Notes: generated by a model not told the origin, from the letters alone. 64,000 nucleotides of DNA from Neomesorhizobium sp963726065 (GCA_963726065.1 CAVSAU010000019.1:62001-126000), one strand, 5' to 3'; positions 36,280 through 45,532 are shown, counted from the stretch's first letter. Translations and numbers: made by a program.

Positions 36280-36328
36280 CCCACGACCCGCTTTCTCGAC
36301 CTTGCTTCGCCAGTCGAGGCGTCGTGGG
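36280..36328. repeat. Long two-step hairpin
   Basis: CCCACGAC (36280-36287) pairs perfectly with GTCGTGGG (36321-36328), and CTCGAC (36295-36300) with GTCGAG (36313-36318), leaving a 12-base loop. No T-tract follows. It may be a repeat element or a structured RNA; no copy was seen elsewhere in the window. Confidence 0.5.
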
Positions 36329-36739
36329 TAAGTGGGAAGCCGCGCCTGGGACCAGAGCCGTTTTAAATTTATACGAGGCCCGCTCTCCCAGGCGCCGCCG
36401 GTGTTCTTGCCCTACCGCAGGGAGCGCGGATTTTCAGGCCCGCGAACTATAGCCTCTGTCAGGGCCCTAAGGGTTCATTCCCCCAGCAACGCCACCGTCA
36501 GCGCTGCCGATCCGGCACCGTCCCCTCCCACGCTCATCCGGTTCATGACCCGTGTTCCCGTGAGGGCGATGGCTGCATTATGAGATCGCGGCAAAGGGGT
36601 GTGGATAAAAGGCAGACGAAGACTGCTGACAGATGCTGACAAACGGGGGGATTGACAAATGCAGCGTCGCGCCCCCCGGCCCGCCGGATCCCGCCACTCC
36701 AAAAAGGGAGGAGATCATGCACGAGCGAAACCGCGCCGG

Positions 36740-38125
36740 TCACACCTCGTGCAGATACAGGTGGTAGTCGAGTTCGCTGACGGTGCGGGCGACACGCATG
36801 TATTCCGCCTGCTTGATGGCGGTGAAGGTGCGGTGCAGGTCCTCGCCCAGCGCTTGCCTGAGGAAAGACGACGCCTTGGCGGCCTCGATCGCCGAGCGCC
36901 AGTCGGACGGCGCATCGGCGAGCTTTGGCGCGCTCTCGTAGCCGTTGCCGGTCGTCTCCGCGCCCGGGTCGAGCTTTTCGTCGAGGCCCTTGGCGATTGC
37001 CGCCAGGACAGTCGCGGCGATCAGGTAGGGGTTGGCGTCTACGCCGGCCGGCCGATGCTCGATGCGGCGGTTCTTCACGTCGCCAGCAGGGATTCGCAAC
37101 GCGACCGAGCGGTTGTTGACGCCCCATGTCGGGGCCAGCGGCGCATAGGATTGGGCAACGAACCGCCGCCAGGAGTTGGCGTGCGGGGCAAAGATCAGCA
37201 TCGATTCCGGCATCGTTGCGGCAAGGCCGCCTATTGCATTGAGGATAGCCGGGTTCCAGGCACCGGCAACCTCCTCCGAAAAGATATTCTTGCCTGCTGC
37301 ATCGAGCATCGAGACATGGAAATGCATGCCCGAGCCGGCGTATTTTTCGATCGGCTTAGCCATGAAGCAGGCGGTGACGCCGTGGCGGCGGGCCTGCATG
37401 CGCACAAGCCGCTTCAGCAGGATCAGATCGTCGGCTGCCTGAAGCACGCCGTTGCGGTAGTGCAGCGTCAGCTCGTACTGGCCCGGCGCATATTCGGAAA
37501 TCAATGTCTCGACCGGGATGCCCTGCGCCTTGGCGCCGGCATAGATATCCGAAAACAGCGGTTCCATGCCGTGCAGGTGGTCGACCGAATAGACCTCGGT
37601 CTTGCCGCTCGACCGGCCGTCGAGCACGGCGCTTGCCGGCTGCACCCGGCCATCGCCATCGCGCTCGTTCTTGAGCAGGAAGAATTCCAGTTCGAAGGCG
37701 CCGGCCGGGTGCAGGCCCCTGGCTGCGAGTGCTTCGATCTGGCGCGCCAGGGCATGGCGCGGGTCCGACGACATCGGCTGGCCGTCGAGATGATACATCG
37801 ACAGCAATACCTGGCCGCGGGCCGGGTCGGTGCCGTAAAGCGGCTTCAGCGTGCCGGGGATAGGCCAGGCGCGCAGATCGCCATCCCCCGAATCCCAGAT
37901 CAGGCCGGTCTCGTGGACGTCCTCGCCTGTGATGTCGAGGCCGAGGATCGAGATCGGCATGTGGCGGCCGCCCTCGTAGATCGACAGCAACTCATGGCGG
38001 CGGATGATCTTCCCTCGGCCGACGCCGTTGGTGTCGGTGAGCACGATGTCGAAGGCCTCGACGTCCGGATGGGAGTCCAGAAACGCCTTCGCTTCGTCGA
38101 CAGTCGAACCTGATGGGGAGGTCAT
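36740..38125 (-). CDS. Glutamine synthetase family protein (gamma-glutamylpolyamine synthetase-like)
   Basis: 461 residues with glutamine-synthetase active-site motifs: FELEFFLL (metal Glu), SEYAPGQYELTL, GSGMHFHVSM (ATP/metal His) and RIEHRPAGVDANPYL (glutamate-binding Arg). The short N-terminal beta-grasp (FDIVLTDTNGVGRGKII) and overall length fit the GSIII/PuuA-like branch that ligates glutamate to amines rather than ammonia. Directly upstream in the same transcript is a class III aminotransferase, a usual pairing in polyamine or amino-alcohol breakdown. A C26 gamma-glutamyl hydrolase at 47.6 kb could reverse the conjugation. The amine substrate is unknown. Confidence 0.82.
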   Translation of the reverse strand: MTSPSGSTVDEAKAFLDSHPDVEAFDIVLTDTNGVGRGKIIRRHELLSIYEGGRHMPISILGLDITGEDVHETGLIWDSGDGDLRAWPIPGTLKPLYGTDPARGQVLLSMYHLDGQPMSSDPRHALARQIEALAARGLHPAGAFELEFFLLKNERDGDGRVQPASAVLDGRSSGKTEVYSVDHLHGMEPLFSDIYAGAKAQGIPVETLISEYAPGQYELTLHYRNGVLQAADDLILLKRLVRMQARRHGVTACFMAKPIEKYAGSGMHFHVSMLDAAGKNIFSEEVAGAWNPAILNAIGGLAATMPESMLIFAPHANSWRRFVAQSYAPLAPTWGVNNRSVALRIPAGDVKNRRIEHRPAGVDANPYLIAATVLAAIAKGLDEKLDPGAETTGNGYESAPKLADAPSDWRSAIEAAKASSFLRQALGEDLHRTFTAIKQAEYMRVARTVSELDYHLYLHEV

Positions 38126-38158
38126 GATGCTGCTCTTTTTATGGCTGCCGCGCTTCTC

Positions 38159-39541
38159 TCATGCCGCAAGCTTCGCCGCAACATCGCCGAAAGCCGCAAC
38201 CAGACGGCCGATCTGGGCCCTCGTCGTGGCGGGCGAAACCAGCATCATGTTGTGGAACGGCGCAATCAGCACGCCGCTGTTGATCAGCGCCACATGGATG
38301 GCGGCCTCGAGCGCCGGCGCGTGGGCGGCTTCCGCTTCGGCGCCGTCGCGCAAGGGCCCGGGCGCGCAGATGAATTCGACGCGGGCGCCGACCCGCATAA
38401 CGTGCCACGGCAGATGGTTTCGCGTTATCGCGGCTTTCAAACCACGCTCAAGCAGGGCGGCGAGCCGATCCATGCGCCCATAGTTTTCGCGGGTCATCAC
38501 CTCTTCCAGCGTGGCGCGCATCGCTGAAAATTGCAGCGGGTTGGCGGACAGCGTGGTTCCCATGCCAGAATAGCCGGGTTCCTTGCTATTGTTGTATGCG
38601 GCGTAGCGCGAGGCGATCTGCTTGCTCATGCCCCAGACGCTGGCTGCAACGCCGCCGGCGATCGGTTTGCCGAGAACGAACAGGTCGGGTTCAAGTCCGT
38701 GGGCTTTGGTGTAGCCGCCAGGTCCGGTGGATATGGTGTGCGTCTCGTCGATCAAAAGCAGCGTGCCGGTTTCGCGGGTCAACCGTCGCAATGCCTCGTG
38801 GAAGCCAGGTTCGGGCAGCACCATGCAGGAATTGGTCAATACCGGCTCGGTGATGACGCAAGCGACATCCTTGTCCTCCAGCGCCGAATGCAACGCCCGC
38901 AGGTCGTTGAATTCGACTACCTTCGCGCCACGCGTAAGCTCGCGGAACTCGCCGGCCAGGCCGGGGCGGTTCACCGGTTTGCCGTCGACCAGCCGCACCA
39001 TCGTTTCATCGACGGAACCGTGGTAGCAGCCGTTGAAGACGAGGATCTTCTCGCGGCCGGTGATCGCGCGTGCCACCCGCAACGCAAAACGGTTAGCGTC
39101 GGTGGCCGTCGTGGCGATCTGCCAGAAGGGCAGGCCGAAACGCTCCTGGAGAAGCGCGCCGACCGCCAGCGCATCCTCGGAAGGCAGCATGTAGGTCAGG
39201 CCGCGCCCGGCCTGCCGCCGGATAGCGCGGGCGACGGGCGCCGGCGAATGGCCGAACATGGAGCCGGTGTCGCCAAGGCAGAAATCGTCGAGCCGGTTGC
39301 CGTCGACATCGGTGATGGTGGCGCCCCTGGCGCTTTCGACCAGTATGGGGAACGGCGTCGGCCAGTCGGTCATCCAGTGCATGGGCACGCCGCCGAAAAA
39401 GCCGGCTATGCCGTTGCCGGTGCGCGCCTGCGATTTCGGCCGCGCGCTGCAGAAAATTTCCGTCTCGTCAGCGCGAAGCGCCGCGATGCGCCGGGCATCG
39501 ATGCCGCCGACCATGCCTCCCGAGTTCTGGCTGATGCTCAT
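38159..39541 (-). CDS. Class III (PLP) aminotransferase
   Basis: 460 residues from the ATG at 39541, with GAGAGGG upstream (a frame opening 33 bases earlier is less likely). Class III features: FCLGDTGSMFGHSP, NGCYHGSVDET, LLIDETHTISTGPGGYT with the PLP-binding Asp, and LGKPIAGG with the Schiff-base Lys. The glutamate-1-semialdehyde-aminotransferase-like TTATDANRFALRVARA stretch has Asp and Asn where GSA enzymes have Glu and Ala. It precedes the glutamine-synthetase-like gene by 33 bases. Probable transamination of an amine-derived substrate; specificity unknown. Confidence 0.85.
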   Translation of the reverse strand: MSISQNSGGMVGGIDARRIAALRADETEIFCSARPKSQARTGNGIAGFFGGVPMHWMTDWPTPFPILVESARGATITDVDGNRLDDFCLGDTGSMFGHSPAPVARAIRRQAGRGLTYMLPSEDALAVGALLQERFGLPFWQIATTATDANRFALRVARAITGREKILVFNGCYHGSVDETMVRLVDGKPVNRPGLAGEFRELTRGAKVVEFNDLRALHSALEDKDVACVITEPVLTNSCMVLPEPGFHEALRRLTRETGTLLLIDETHTISTGPGGYTKAHGLEPDLFVLGKPIAGGVAASVWGMSKQIASRYAAYNNSKEPGYSGMGTTLSANPLQFSAMRATLEEVMTRENYGRMDRLAALLERGLKAAITRNHLPWHVMRVGARVEFICAPGPLRDGAEAEAAHAPALEAAIHVALINSGVLIAPFHNMMLVSPATTRAQIGRLVAAFGDVAAKLAA

Positions 39542-39657
39542 CGAAATCCCTCTCTCGCGCGGCACTCTAACCAATCGCCGTTACCGGCCGCAATTGGCCG
39601 CCGTGCAAGGAGCGTTGGCTCAGGAGCCGTCGACCGGAGGCCGGGCGGGGTTGATGA

Positions 39658-40632
39658 TCAGGCGGTGATGTCGACAACGCCGCAATCGCCGGGCTCGGAC
39701 CCGAACGCGATGCGGCGTCCTTCCCTGTCCCAGGCCAGCGAGGTGATCGCGCCCTTGCCGGGGCGGCGCAACAGAACCTCCTTCTGGTCGGCGAAACGCG
39801 CGGCGAGCACCATGCCATCGGCATATCCGATTGCGGCGATCTCGTCGGTGGGATGGCAGGCGACCGCCGTCACCATGAGATTGCCGCGGGTGCCGAGTTC
39901 AAGCGGCGCCTTGCCCATGGGGCCGTCCTTGCTCTGGAACGGCCAGACGATCGCGGCCGGCGCGCCCGAACTCGCCAGCCATCTGCCCTTGGCGCTCCAT
40001 GACATTGATTTCACCTTGGCGGGGTAGCCGGTCATGCGCATGTGCTTGCCGTCGGCCAGCTTCCAGCCGTGCAAGGCGTTCTCCTGCATGGTGGTGACGA
40101 GGAAATTGCCGTCCGGGGAAAAGGTGATGCCGGTGTGGGCGCCGTCCCATTGCAGTTCGGTCGGCTTGCCGTCGGCGGCAGGAAAATGCAGCGTCGCGCC
40201 ATTGTAGCGGGCAACGCCAATGCGCATGCCCTTCGGCGAGAAGGCGACGCCTTCGACCGAGCGGGGATGGACGAATTCCTTCACCTTGCCATCGGCGAAG
40301 CGCACCCAGGCGCTGCGACCGGACGCATAGGCGAGCGCGCCCTGTGGGCCGGCGGCCACCGACGTGACCCACTTCCTGCCGACCCCAGCCAGTTCTTCTG
40401 CAACGCCAGCCGAGGTCAAGCCCATGACCTTGCCGTCCTCGCCGCCCGAAATCAGCCGGTCGTTTTTGGCCGATGTCGTCGCCGAAAGAAGCCCATCGTG
40501 CAGCTTCAGGGATTGATGGCCATGGTCGAGCCAGTGCAGCATGCCGTCGGCGAGCGCGAAAAATGGGATGTCGTCGACGAAAGCGGCGGCAACGCAGTGT
40601 CCGTCGAGATCAAGGGGGGCGACTGTGGGCAT
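39658..40632 (-). CDS. WD40-repeat beta-propeller protein
   Basis: 324 residues from ATG 40632 (MPTVAPLDLDGH); a start 39 bases upstream is possible. Repeated blade motifs are visible: LISGGEDGKVMGL, VEGVAFSPKGMRIGVARY, GITFSPDGNFLVTT, VKSMSWSAKGRWLASSG and ITSLAWDREGRRIAFGS. The protein looks like a single propeller without signal peptide. It lies downstream of the CobW-type GTPase in the same orientation, separated by 164 bases containing a palindromic repeat. This gene pair recurs in rhizobia and is thought to relate to zinc handling; its role as a scaffold is inferred. Confidence 0.82.
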   Translation of the reverse strand: MPTVAPLDLDGHCVAAAFVDDIPFFALADGMLHWLDHGHQSLKLHDGLLSATTSAKNDRLISGGEDGKVMGLTSAGVAEELAGVGRKWVTSVAAGPQGALAYASGRSAWVRFADGKVKEFVHPRSVEGVAFSPKGMRIGVARYNGATLHFPAADGKPTELQWDGAHTGITFSPDGNFLVTTMQENALHGWKLADGKHMRMTGYPAKVKSMSWSAKGRWLASSGAPAAIVWPFQSKDGPMGKAPLELGTRGNLMVTAVACHPTDEIAAIGYADGMVLAARFADQKEVLLRRPGKGAITSLAWDREGRRIAFGSEPGDCGVVDITA

Positions 40633-40675
40633 GAGGGTACTCGTCCATTCGGGGATTATAGCTGCCCTCACCCTT

Positions 40676-40705
40676 ACCCTCTCCCGTCAGGCACGGGGAG
40701 AGGGT
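40676..40705. repeat. Palindromic repeat between cobW and the WD40 gene
   Basis: ACCCTCTCCC (40676-40685) pairs with GGGAGAGGGT (40696-40705) around a short loop. The surrounding CCTCACCCTTACCC and GCGGGGGAAAAG are typical of rhizobial intergenic repeats; the whole element spans about 40662-40755. Confidence 0.6.
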
Positions 40706-40796
40706 TCGAGGCTGCAGTTTGTCCCTCGATCGCCAATCGCGGGGGAAAAGTACATGCAGGCGGATGAGGGCGGAATCAGCAGGCGCGCGCGATAAT

Positions 40797-41810
40797 CTAA
40801 GCCGCCTGGCAGGCCTCGAAGGTGCGCTTCAGCTTTTCCGCATCAAGTTCGCGGCCGATGAACACCAGCCGGCTGTCGTGGCTCTCGCCATCCTTCCAGG
40901 CGCGCTGGTGATCGCCTTCGATGATCATGTGGACGCCCTGGATGACGTAACGGTCCGGATCGTCCTTGAAGGCGATGATGCCCTTCAGGCGCAGGATGTT
41001 CGGTCCCTCGGCCTGGGTGATCTTCTCGATCCAGGGGAAGAACTTCTTCTGATCCATCTCGCCGCCGCGCAACGAAACAGACTGCACCGTCACGTCGTGG
41101 ATCGGCGAAACGCCGTGGTCGTGGTGATGATGATGGTCGTCATGGTCGTGATCGTGCGCTTCGAGGAAGTGCGGGTCGTTTTCCAGCGCGCGGCCCAAGT
41201 CGAAGGCGCCACGGTCGAGTACTTCACTCAGCGCCACGCCTGCCCGCGTCGTGCGATGGATTTTCGCGGCGGGATTGATGGCGCGGATCGCCGCCTCGAC
41301 GTTGCGCAGTTCCTCGTCGTTGACGAGATCGGTCTTGTTGAGCACGACCACGTCGGCGAAAGCGATCTGGTCCTCGGCCTCGCGGCTGTCCTTCAGGCGC
41401 AGCGGCAGGTGCTTGGCGTCGACCAGCGCCACCACGGCGTCGAGCTTGGTCTTCGAGCGCACGTCGTCATCCATGAAGAATGTCTGCGCAACGGGAACAG
41501 GATCGGCCAAACCGGTGGTCTCGACGACGATGGCGTCGAAGCGGCCGGGCCGGCGCATCAGGCCCTCGACGACGCGAATCAGGTCGCCGCGCACCGTGCA
41601 GCAGACGCAGCCGTTGTTCATCTCGTAGATTTCCTCGTCGGATTCTACGATCAGGTCGTTGTCGATACCGATCTCGCCGAATTCGTTGACGATGACGGCA
41701 TACCGCTTGCCATGGTTTTCGGACAGAATGCGGTTCAACAAAGTTGTCTTGCCGGAACCGAGATAGCCAGTGAGGACGGTCACGGGAATTTGCGTCTGCA
41801 CTTCGCTCAT
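40797..41810 (-). CDS. CobW/ZNG1-family GTP-binding metallochaperone
   Basis: 337 residues. G-domain motifs: GYLGSGKTTLLN near residue 15 (Walker A), VNEFGEIGID, NNGCVCCTVRGDL (the metal-binding CxCC), VETTGLADP and LNKTDLV. A histidine/aspartate-rich loop, HDHDHDDHHHHHDHG around residue 218, then the CobW C-terminal domain (ILRLKGIIAF). The CxCC plus His-rich loop point to a zinc metallochaperone rather than the cobalamin CobW. Divergent from the intradiol dioxygenase. No obvious Zur box was found by eye in the 205-base promoter region. Confidence 0.88.
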   Translation of the reverse strand: MSEVQTQIPVTVLTGYLGSGKTTLLNRILSENHGKRYAVIVNEFGEIGIDNDLIVESDEEIYEMNNGCVCCTVRGDLIRVVEGLMRRPGRFDAIVVETTGLADPVPVAQTFFMDDDVRSKTKLDAVVALVDAKHLPLRLKDSREAEDQIAFADVVVLNKTDLVNDEELRNVEAAIRAINPAAKIHRTTRAGVALSEVLDRGAFDLGRALENDPHFLEAHDHDHDDHHHHHDHGVSPIHDVTVQSVSLRGGEMDQKKFFPWIEKITQAEGPNILRLKGIIAFKDDPDRYVIQGVHMIIEGDHQRAWKDGESHDSRLVFIGRELDAEKLKRTFEACQAA

Positions 41811-42015
41811 CGATGCACCTTCAAAGTCGTAAAAATCCGGATGATGGGCTCCATATAGGGTGCCTCGCCGGCTTTTGCACGCTTGAAAACCGACTGCGCA
41901 CCAGGCCAGCGCCGAGCTGCTGAAACGAGATGACTAAAAGTTAATTTCGGTTGGAATGCGAAACCGCCTACGTTTGATCGGGGGAAAGGTGTGTTGCGGG
42001 ACGAGAGGTCAAACG

Positions 42016-42741
42016 ATGCCACTGACGCCGCCAGTAACCCGCCGCGAGGCGCTTGGGCTTATTGCGGTGACCGCCACCGGCGGTGCGTTCCTCGCCCGCG
42101 AAGCGCTCGCTCAGAGCAATTCACTGCTTGCCGCCTCGCCGCTGCTGATGCCGGACGCAGGCGTCTGCACGATAATCCCGCGAGCGACCGAAGGTCCGTT
42201 CTATTTCGATCCCGGACTCGAGCGGCAGGATATCACCGAGGGCAAGCAGGGCGTCGCGCTAACGGTGCGGCTGCAGGCGGTGGATGCGTCGTGCCGGCCG
42301 CTGCGGGGAGCGCGTGTCGATATCTGGCACTGCGATGCGGAGGGCCAATATTCCGGCTATCCCGGACAGGGCGACGGGGGCGATGTCGACACCACCGGGG
42401 AAAAATTCCTGCGCGGCGTGCAGAGAACTGACGCGGACGGAATCGCTTCGTTCAAGACCATCTATCCGGGATGGTATCGCGGACGTACCACCCACATCCA
42501 TTTCAAGGTCTTTCCGAACGAAAATTCGGTCCTGACGGGTCAATTCTACTTTCTCGACTCGCTCAGCGAGGATCTCTACGCCAGTCAGCCGCCTTACCGG
42601 AACCGCGTCGCAAAGCGCGATACGTTCAATGATGGTGATCGGCATGCCCGCCGTGCGGGTCGCAGTGCACAGGCGACGCTGCGCGAAATACTACCCGCCT
42701 ACGAGGCGCTGCTGGTGGTCGCGGTCGACCCCAATAGCTAG
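42016..42741 (+). CDS. Secreted intradiol ring-cleavage dioxygenase-like protein
   Basis: 241 residues. The N-terminal TRREALGLIAVTATGG with cleavage near EALAQS looks like a Tat signal, so export is expected, unlike catabolic catechol dioxygenases. The intradiol fold has the Fe(III) ligands in place: a Tyr in the WHCDAEGQYSGYPG region, Tyr in YPGWYRGRTTHIHFKVF with both His ligands, and PRATEGPFYFDPG near the N-terminus. Substrate is unknown. GAGAGG precedes ATG 42016; an upstream in-frame start lacks a binding site. It is divergent from cobW and followed by an independent MarR gene. Confidence 0.82.
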   Translation: MPLTPPVTRREALGLIAVTATGGAFLAREALAQSNSLLAASPLLMPDAGVCTIIPRATEGPFYFDPGLERQDITEGKQGVALTVRLQAVDASCRPLRGARVDIWHCDAEGQYSGYPGQGDGGDVDTTGEKFLRGVQRTDADGIASFKTIYPGWYRGRTTHIHFKVFPNENSVLTGQFYFLDSLSEDLYASQPPYRNRVAKRDTFNDGDRHARRAGRSAQATLREILPAYEALLVVAVDPNS

Positions 42742-42927
42742 GGAAGTCGATCCCGGTTTCGTTTGTCATCTAATTGAAATATGCATCTGGCATTAGCTGC
42801 GCATGCAAGCGGTTCGGTTGCCGGCAAAGAGTTTTGCTGGCGCCTCGCACGTGGCAATCGTCGATTGCCAACTGGATCATGGCGGGCCATGTTCAAGGTG
42901 GTCGCCGGTTCGTCGGAGGAGGAAACG

Positions 42928-43398
42928 ATGGCCAAGGCAGACAGAGGTGCTACGATGAGCCGGCTGCAATCCGCAGCGCGGCTTTCCAGAACCGCGCTTG
43001 CGGCGCGACTGCTCAACCACGGCTTCTATGCCGGACAGGACCAGATCATGCTGGCGCTCGACCATGAGGACGGGCAGACGCCCGGCCAGTTGGCAGGGCG
43101 CCTCGGGGTTCGGCCGCCGACCATCACCAAGACGATCAACCGTCTGCAGGTACAGGGTTTTCTGGACAAGAAGGCCTCCGATTCGGACGCGCGCCAGGCG
43201 CATATATTCCTGACCGAAAAGGGCACCGAAGCGATCAGGGCCATCGAGAAATCGGTGCGCAAGACCGAGAAGCAGGCCTTGAAAGGGCTCGACAAGAAAG
43301 ACCAGAAGGCACTCGCGAAGCTGCTGTCGCGGGTAGAGGCGAACCTCTCCAACGGCCAGGCCGTCGAAATCGACGACGAGCCCGAGGCGGAAGAGTAG
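42928..43398 (+). CDS. MarR family transcriptional regulator
   Basis: 156 residues from ATG 42928, chosen for the strong GGAGGAGG upstream. The winged helix is evident: TPGQLAGRLGVRPPTITKTI, then LQVQGFLDKKASDSDARQAH and the wing IFLTEKG. The C-terminal about 60 residues are highly charged (KKDQKALAKLLSRVEANL, tail DDEPEAEE), forming the dimerisation helix. Targets are not evident; neighbours are the secreted dioxygenase upstream and an EamA transporter downstream. Confidence 0.88.
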   Translation: MAKADRGATMSRLQSAARLSRTALAARLLNHGFYAGQDQIMLALDHEDGQTPGQLAGRLGVRPPTITKTINRLQVQGFLDKKASDSDARQAHIFLTEKGTEAIRAIEKSVRKTEKQALKGLDKKDQKALAKLLSRVEANLSNGQAVEIDDEPEAEE

Positions 43399-43485
43399 CC
43401 GGCTCTCCGGGCTTTCGACTTGCGGTTTCGAACTTAAGCCGCCAAGACGTAGGTCGACCACTGCCGGCATACGGACTCCCCCTTC

Positions 43486-44427
43486 GTGACCGCACAGAAC
43501 AATTCACAGGAAAGCGCCACGCCGGCGTCGGCGATCCTGCTGGTGATCGGCGCCGGCCTGCTTTTTTCGTTCCTCGATGCCAGCGCCAAATATCTGGTGC
43601 TTGGCGGCATGGCGGCGCCCTTCGTTTCCTGGATGCGCTTTGCCGTGCATGTCGTGCTCTTCGTGGTGCTGTTCCGGCCGTGGATGAACATCAGGATGTT
43701 GCGCGCCGACAGCCTGCCGCTGCAGATCCTGCGCGCCGTCTTCCTGTTCGGTTCCACCTTCTTCAATTTCCTGGCACTGAACACGCTGCAACTGGCGCAG
43801 ACGATGTCGATCTTCTTCTTCGCACCGATGGTGATCACTGCGCTAGCCGGACCGCTGCTCGGCGAATGGGCGGGCTGGCGGCGCTGGCTGGCGATCGCCG
43901 CGGGCTTCGTCGGCGTGCTGGTGATCACGCGGCCCGGCGTGGCGAGTTTCGAGATGGGCCACGTCTTCGCGCTCTGCTCGATGCTCAGCTATTCGTTCTA
44001 CGTGATCATGACGCGTTCGATGGGAGCGACGGAGACGCCGGAAAGCCTGATCTTCTATTCCGCGCTGGCGCCGGTGATCCTGATGCTGCCGGCGGTGCCG
44101 GCTACCGCGTCGATGCCCCATGGCGCGCTGCAATGGATCATCCTCCTGTCGCTGGGTTTTTACGGCGGCTTCGGTCACTGGCTGCTGATCAAGGCTTATC
44201 GACAGGCGACCACCGCGGCGCTGGCGCCTTACCCCTACCTGCAGATGGTGTGGATGATCTGCTTCGGTTACGTGGTGTTCGACCAGTTCCCTGATCGCTA
44301 CACGCTCGGCGGCGCCGGAATAATCGTGGCGAGCGGGCTCTATATCGTGCACCGGGAGCACCGGCTGCGGTTGAAGAACCGCACCGCGCCAAACACCGAA
44401 GACGAGGAACTGGCGAAAAAGCTTTGA
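43486..44427 (+). CDS. DMT/EamA family transporter
   Basis: 313 residues with about ten hydrophobic segments in two five-helix repeats, beginning AILLVIGAGLLFSFLDASAK. Includes RAVFLFGSTFFNFLALNTLQ and the second-repeat FALCSMLSYSFYVIMTRSMG. The C-terminal tail is cytoplasmic and charged (NTEDEELAKKL). GTG start at 43486; no strong Shine-Dalgarno, so the start is moderately certain. Probable exporter of an amino acid or metabolite (RhaT/YdcZ-like superfamily); substrate unknown. Confidence 0.85.
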   Translation: MTAQNNSQESATPASAILLVIGAGLLFSFLDASAKYLVLGGMAAPFVSWMRFAVHVVLFVVLFRPWMNIRMLRADSLPLQILRAVFLFGSTFFNFLALNTLQLAQTMSIFFFAPMVITALAGPLLGEWAGWRRWLAIAAGFVGVLVITRPGVASFEMGHVFALCSMLSYSFYVIMTRSMGATETPESLIFYSALAPVILMLPAVPATASMPHGALQWIILLSLGFYGGFGHWLLIKAYRQATTAALAPYPYLQMVWMICFGYVVFDQFPDRYTLGGAGIIVASGLYIVHREHRLRLKNRTAPNTEDEELAKKL

Positions 44428-44456
44428 TTTCAGCCCAGCCGATGGCATAAGCCGAT

Positions 44457-44471
44457 TTTAAACTGTTTAAA
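44457..44471. promoter_or_regulatory. Perfect palindrome upstream of the LacI gene, candidate operator
   Basis: TTTAAACTGTTTAAA (7+1+7) sits 28 bases before the likely start of the LacI-type regulator. AT-rich palindromes centred at the promoter are usual LacI-family operators; autoregulation is the simplest reading. Confidence 0.5.
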
Positions 44472-44498
44472 TCGACCGGCCAAAGGCTGGAGGGTGTA

Positions 44499-45521
44499 CT
44501 GGCACAAAAGATCAAGCTTTCCACCATCGCCGATGCCCTTGGCGTTTCCACAGCGACGGTTTCGCTCGCGCTGCGCGACAGCCCGTTGGTCGCCGACGCG
44601 ACCCGCGACCGCATCAAGGAGCATGCCCGCACCATCGGCTATATCTACAACCGCCGCGCCGCCAGCCTGAGGACGTCGCGGTCGGGCATCGTCGGCGTCG
44701 TCGTGCACGACATCATGAACCCGTTCTTTGCCGAGATTCTGCGCTCGATCGAAAGCGAACTCGACCGCAGCCGCCAGACCTTCATCCTTTCCAATCATTA
44801 CGACCAGCTGGAAAAGCAGCGCACCTTCATCGACACGCTGCTGCAACTGGGCGCCGACGGCGTGATCATGTCGCCGGCGATAGGCACGCCGGCTGAGGAT
44901 ATCCGGCTGGCGGAGGAAAATGGCCTGCCGGCGGTGCTGATCGCCCGTTCGGTCGAGGGCGCCGATGTGCCGGTGTTCCGGGGCGACGATGCCTACGGCA
45001 TCGGCCTTGCCACAAATCATCTGATTTCGCTCGGACATCACCGCATCGCCATGATTGGCGGCACCGACCAGACGTCGACCGGCCGCGACCGCTTTCAGGG
45101 CTATGTCGCGGCGATGCAGGCGGCCGGACTGGAGGTCAAGCCGCATTGGCGTCTTCCTGGACCACGCACCAAGCAGGGCGGCTTCGAATCCGCCGGGCAG
45201 TTCCTGGCGCTTAAGGACAAGCCGACAGCGGCGGTCTGCTGGAACGACCTGGTGGCGATCGGGCTGATGAACGGCATTGCGCGCGCCGGGTTGGTGCCTG
45301 GGGTCGATGTTTCCGTAACCGGCTACGACGACCTGGAGGAGGCGGCCATCGCCACCCCGGCGCTGACCACGGTGTGGAACGGCCAGCGGGAGGTCGGCCG
45401 TCGCGCCGCGCGTGTTCTGCTCGACCGGCTGAACGGCGCCGCCATGCGCGCCAGCCAGGAGCTTATCAAGCCGGAACTGCATGTGCGCCAGTCGACCGGC
45501 AAGCCCGTCGAGCGGAACTGA
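44499..45521 (+). CDS. LacI family transcriptional regulator (apparent CTG start)
   Basis: 340 residues. The HTH (KLSTIADALGVSTATVSLAL) begins four residues after the proposed start, and the hinge helix region is RRAASLRTSRSG. The remainder is a periplasmic-binding-like effector domain (VVVHDIMNPFFAEI, GADGVIMSPAIGTPAED, HRIAMIGGTDQTSTGR). There is an in-frame TAA at 44448 and no ATG, GTG or TTG between it and the HTH; only CTG codons occur, and CTG 44499 has GAGG five bases upstream. Either a CTG start is used or an indel hides a GTG. The first ATG (44586) would delete the HTH. The downstream hydroxyacid dehydrogenase may be its target. Confidence 0.82.
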   Translation: MAQKIKLSTIADALGVSTATVSLALRDSPLVADATRDRIKEHARTIGYIYNRRAASLRTSRSGIVGVVVHDIMNPFFAEILRSIESELDRSRQTFILSNHYDQLEKQRTFIDTLLQLGADGVIMSPAIGTPAEDIRLAEENGLPAVLIARSVEGADVPVFRGDDAYGIGLATNHLISLGHHRIAMIGGTDQTSTGRDRFQGYVAAMQAAGLEVKPHWRLPGPRTKQGGFESAGQFLALKDKPTAAVCWNDLVAIGLMNGIARAGLVPGVDVSVTGYDDLEEAAIATPALTTVWNGQREVGRRAARVLLDRLNGAAMRASQELIKPELHVRQSTGKPVERN

Positions 45522-45532
45522 TCGAGGCCGCG

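Larger units (their letters stand above)
36100..36739. other. 640-base convergent intergenic region with palindromic elements
   Basis: No convincing gene lies between the glycerate kinase stop and the convergent glutamine-synthetase-like gene. It contains two distinct hairpins (36144-36179 and 36280-36328), and short open frames here have no ribosome binding sites. No tRNA-like fold was recognised. Confidence 0.6.

Noticed and set aside
36100..36739. Possible tRNA or small RNA gene in the convergent gap
   Set aside because: The hairpins do not form a cloverleaf and no CCA-type end or promoter was seen; repeat elements explain the structure better.
41811..42015. Zur box in the cobW promoter
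   Set aside because: No palindrome of the expected length or composition was found by eye.
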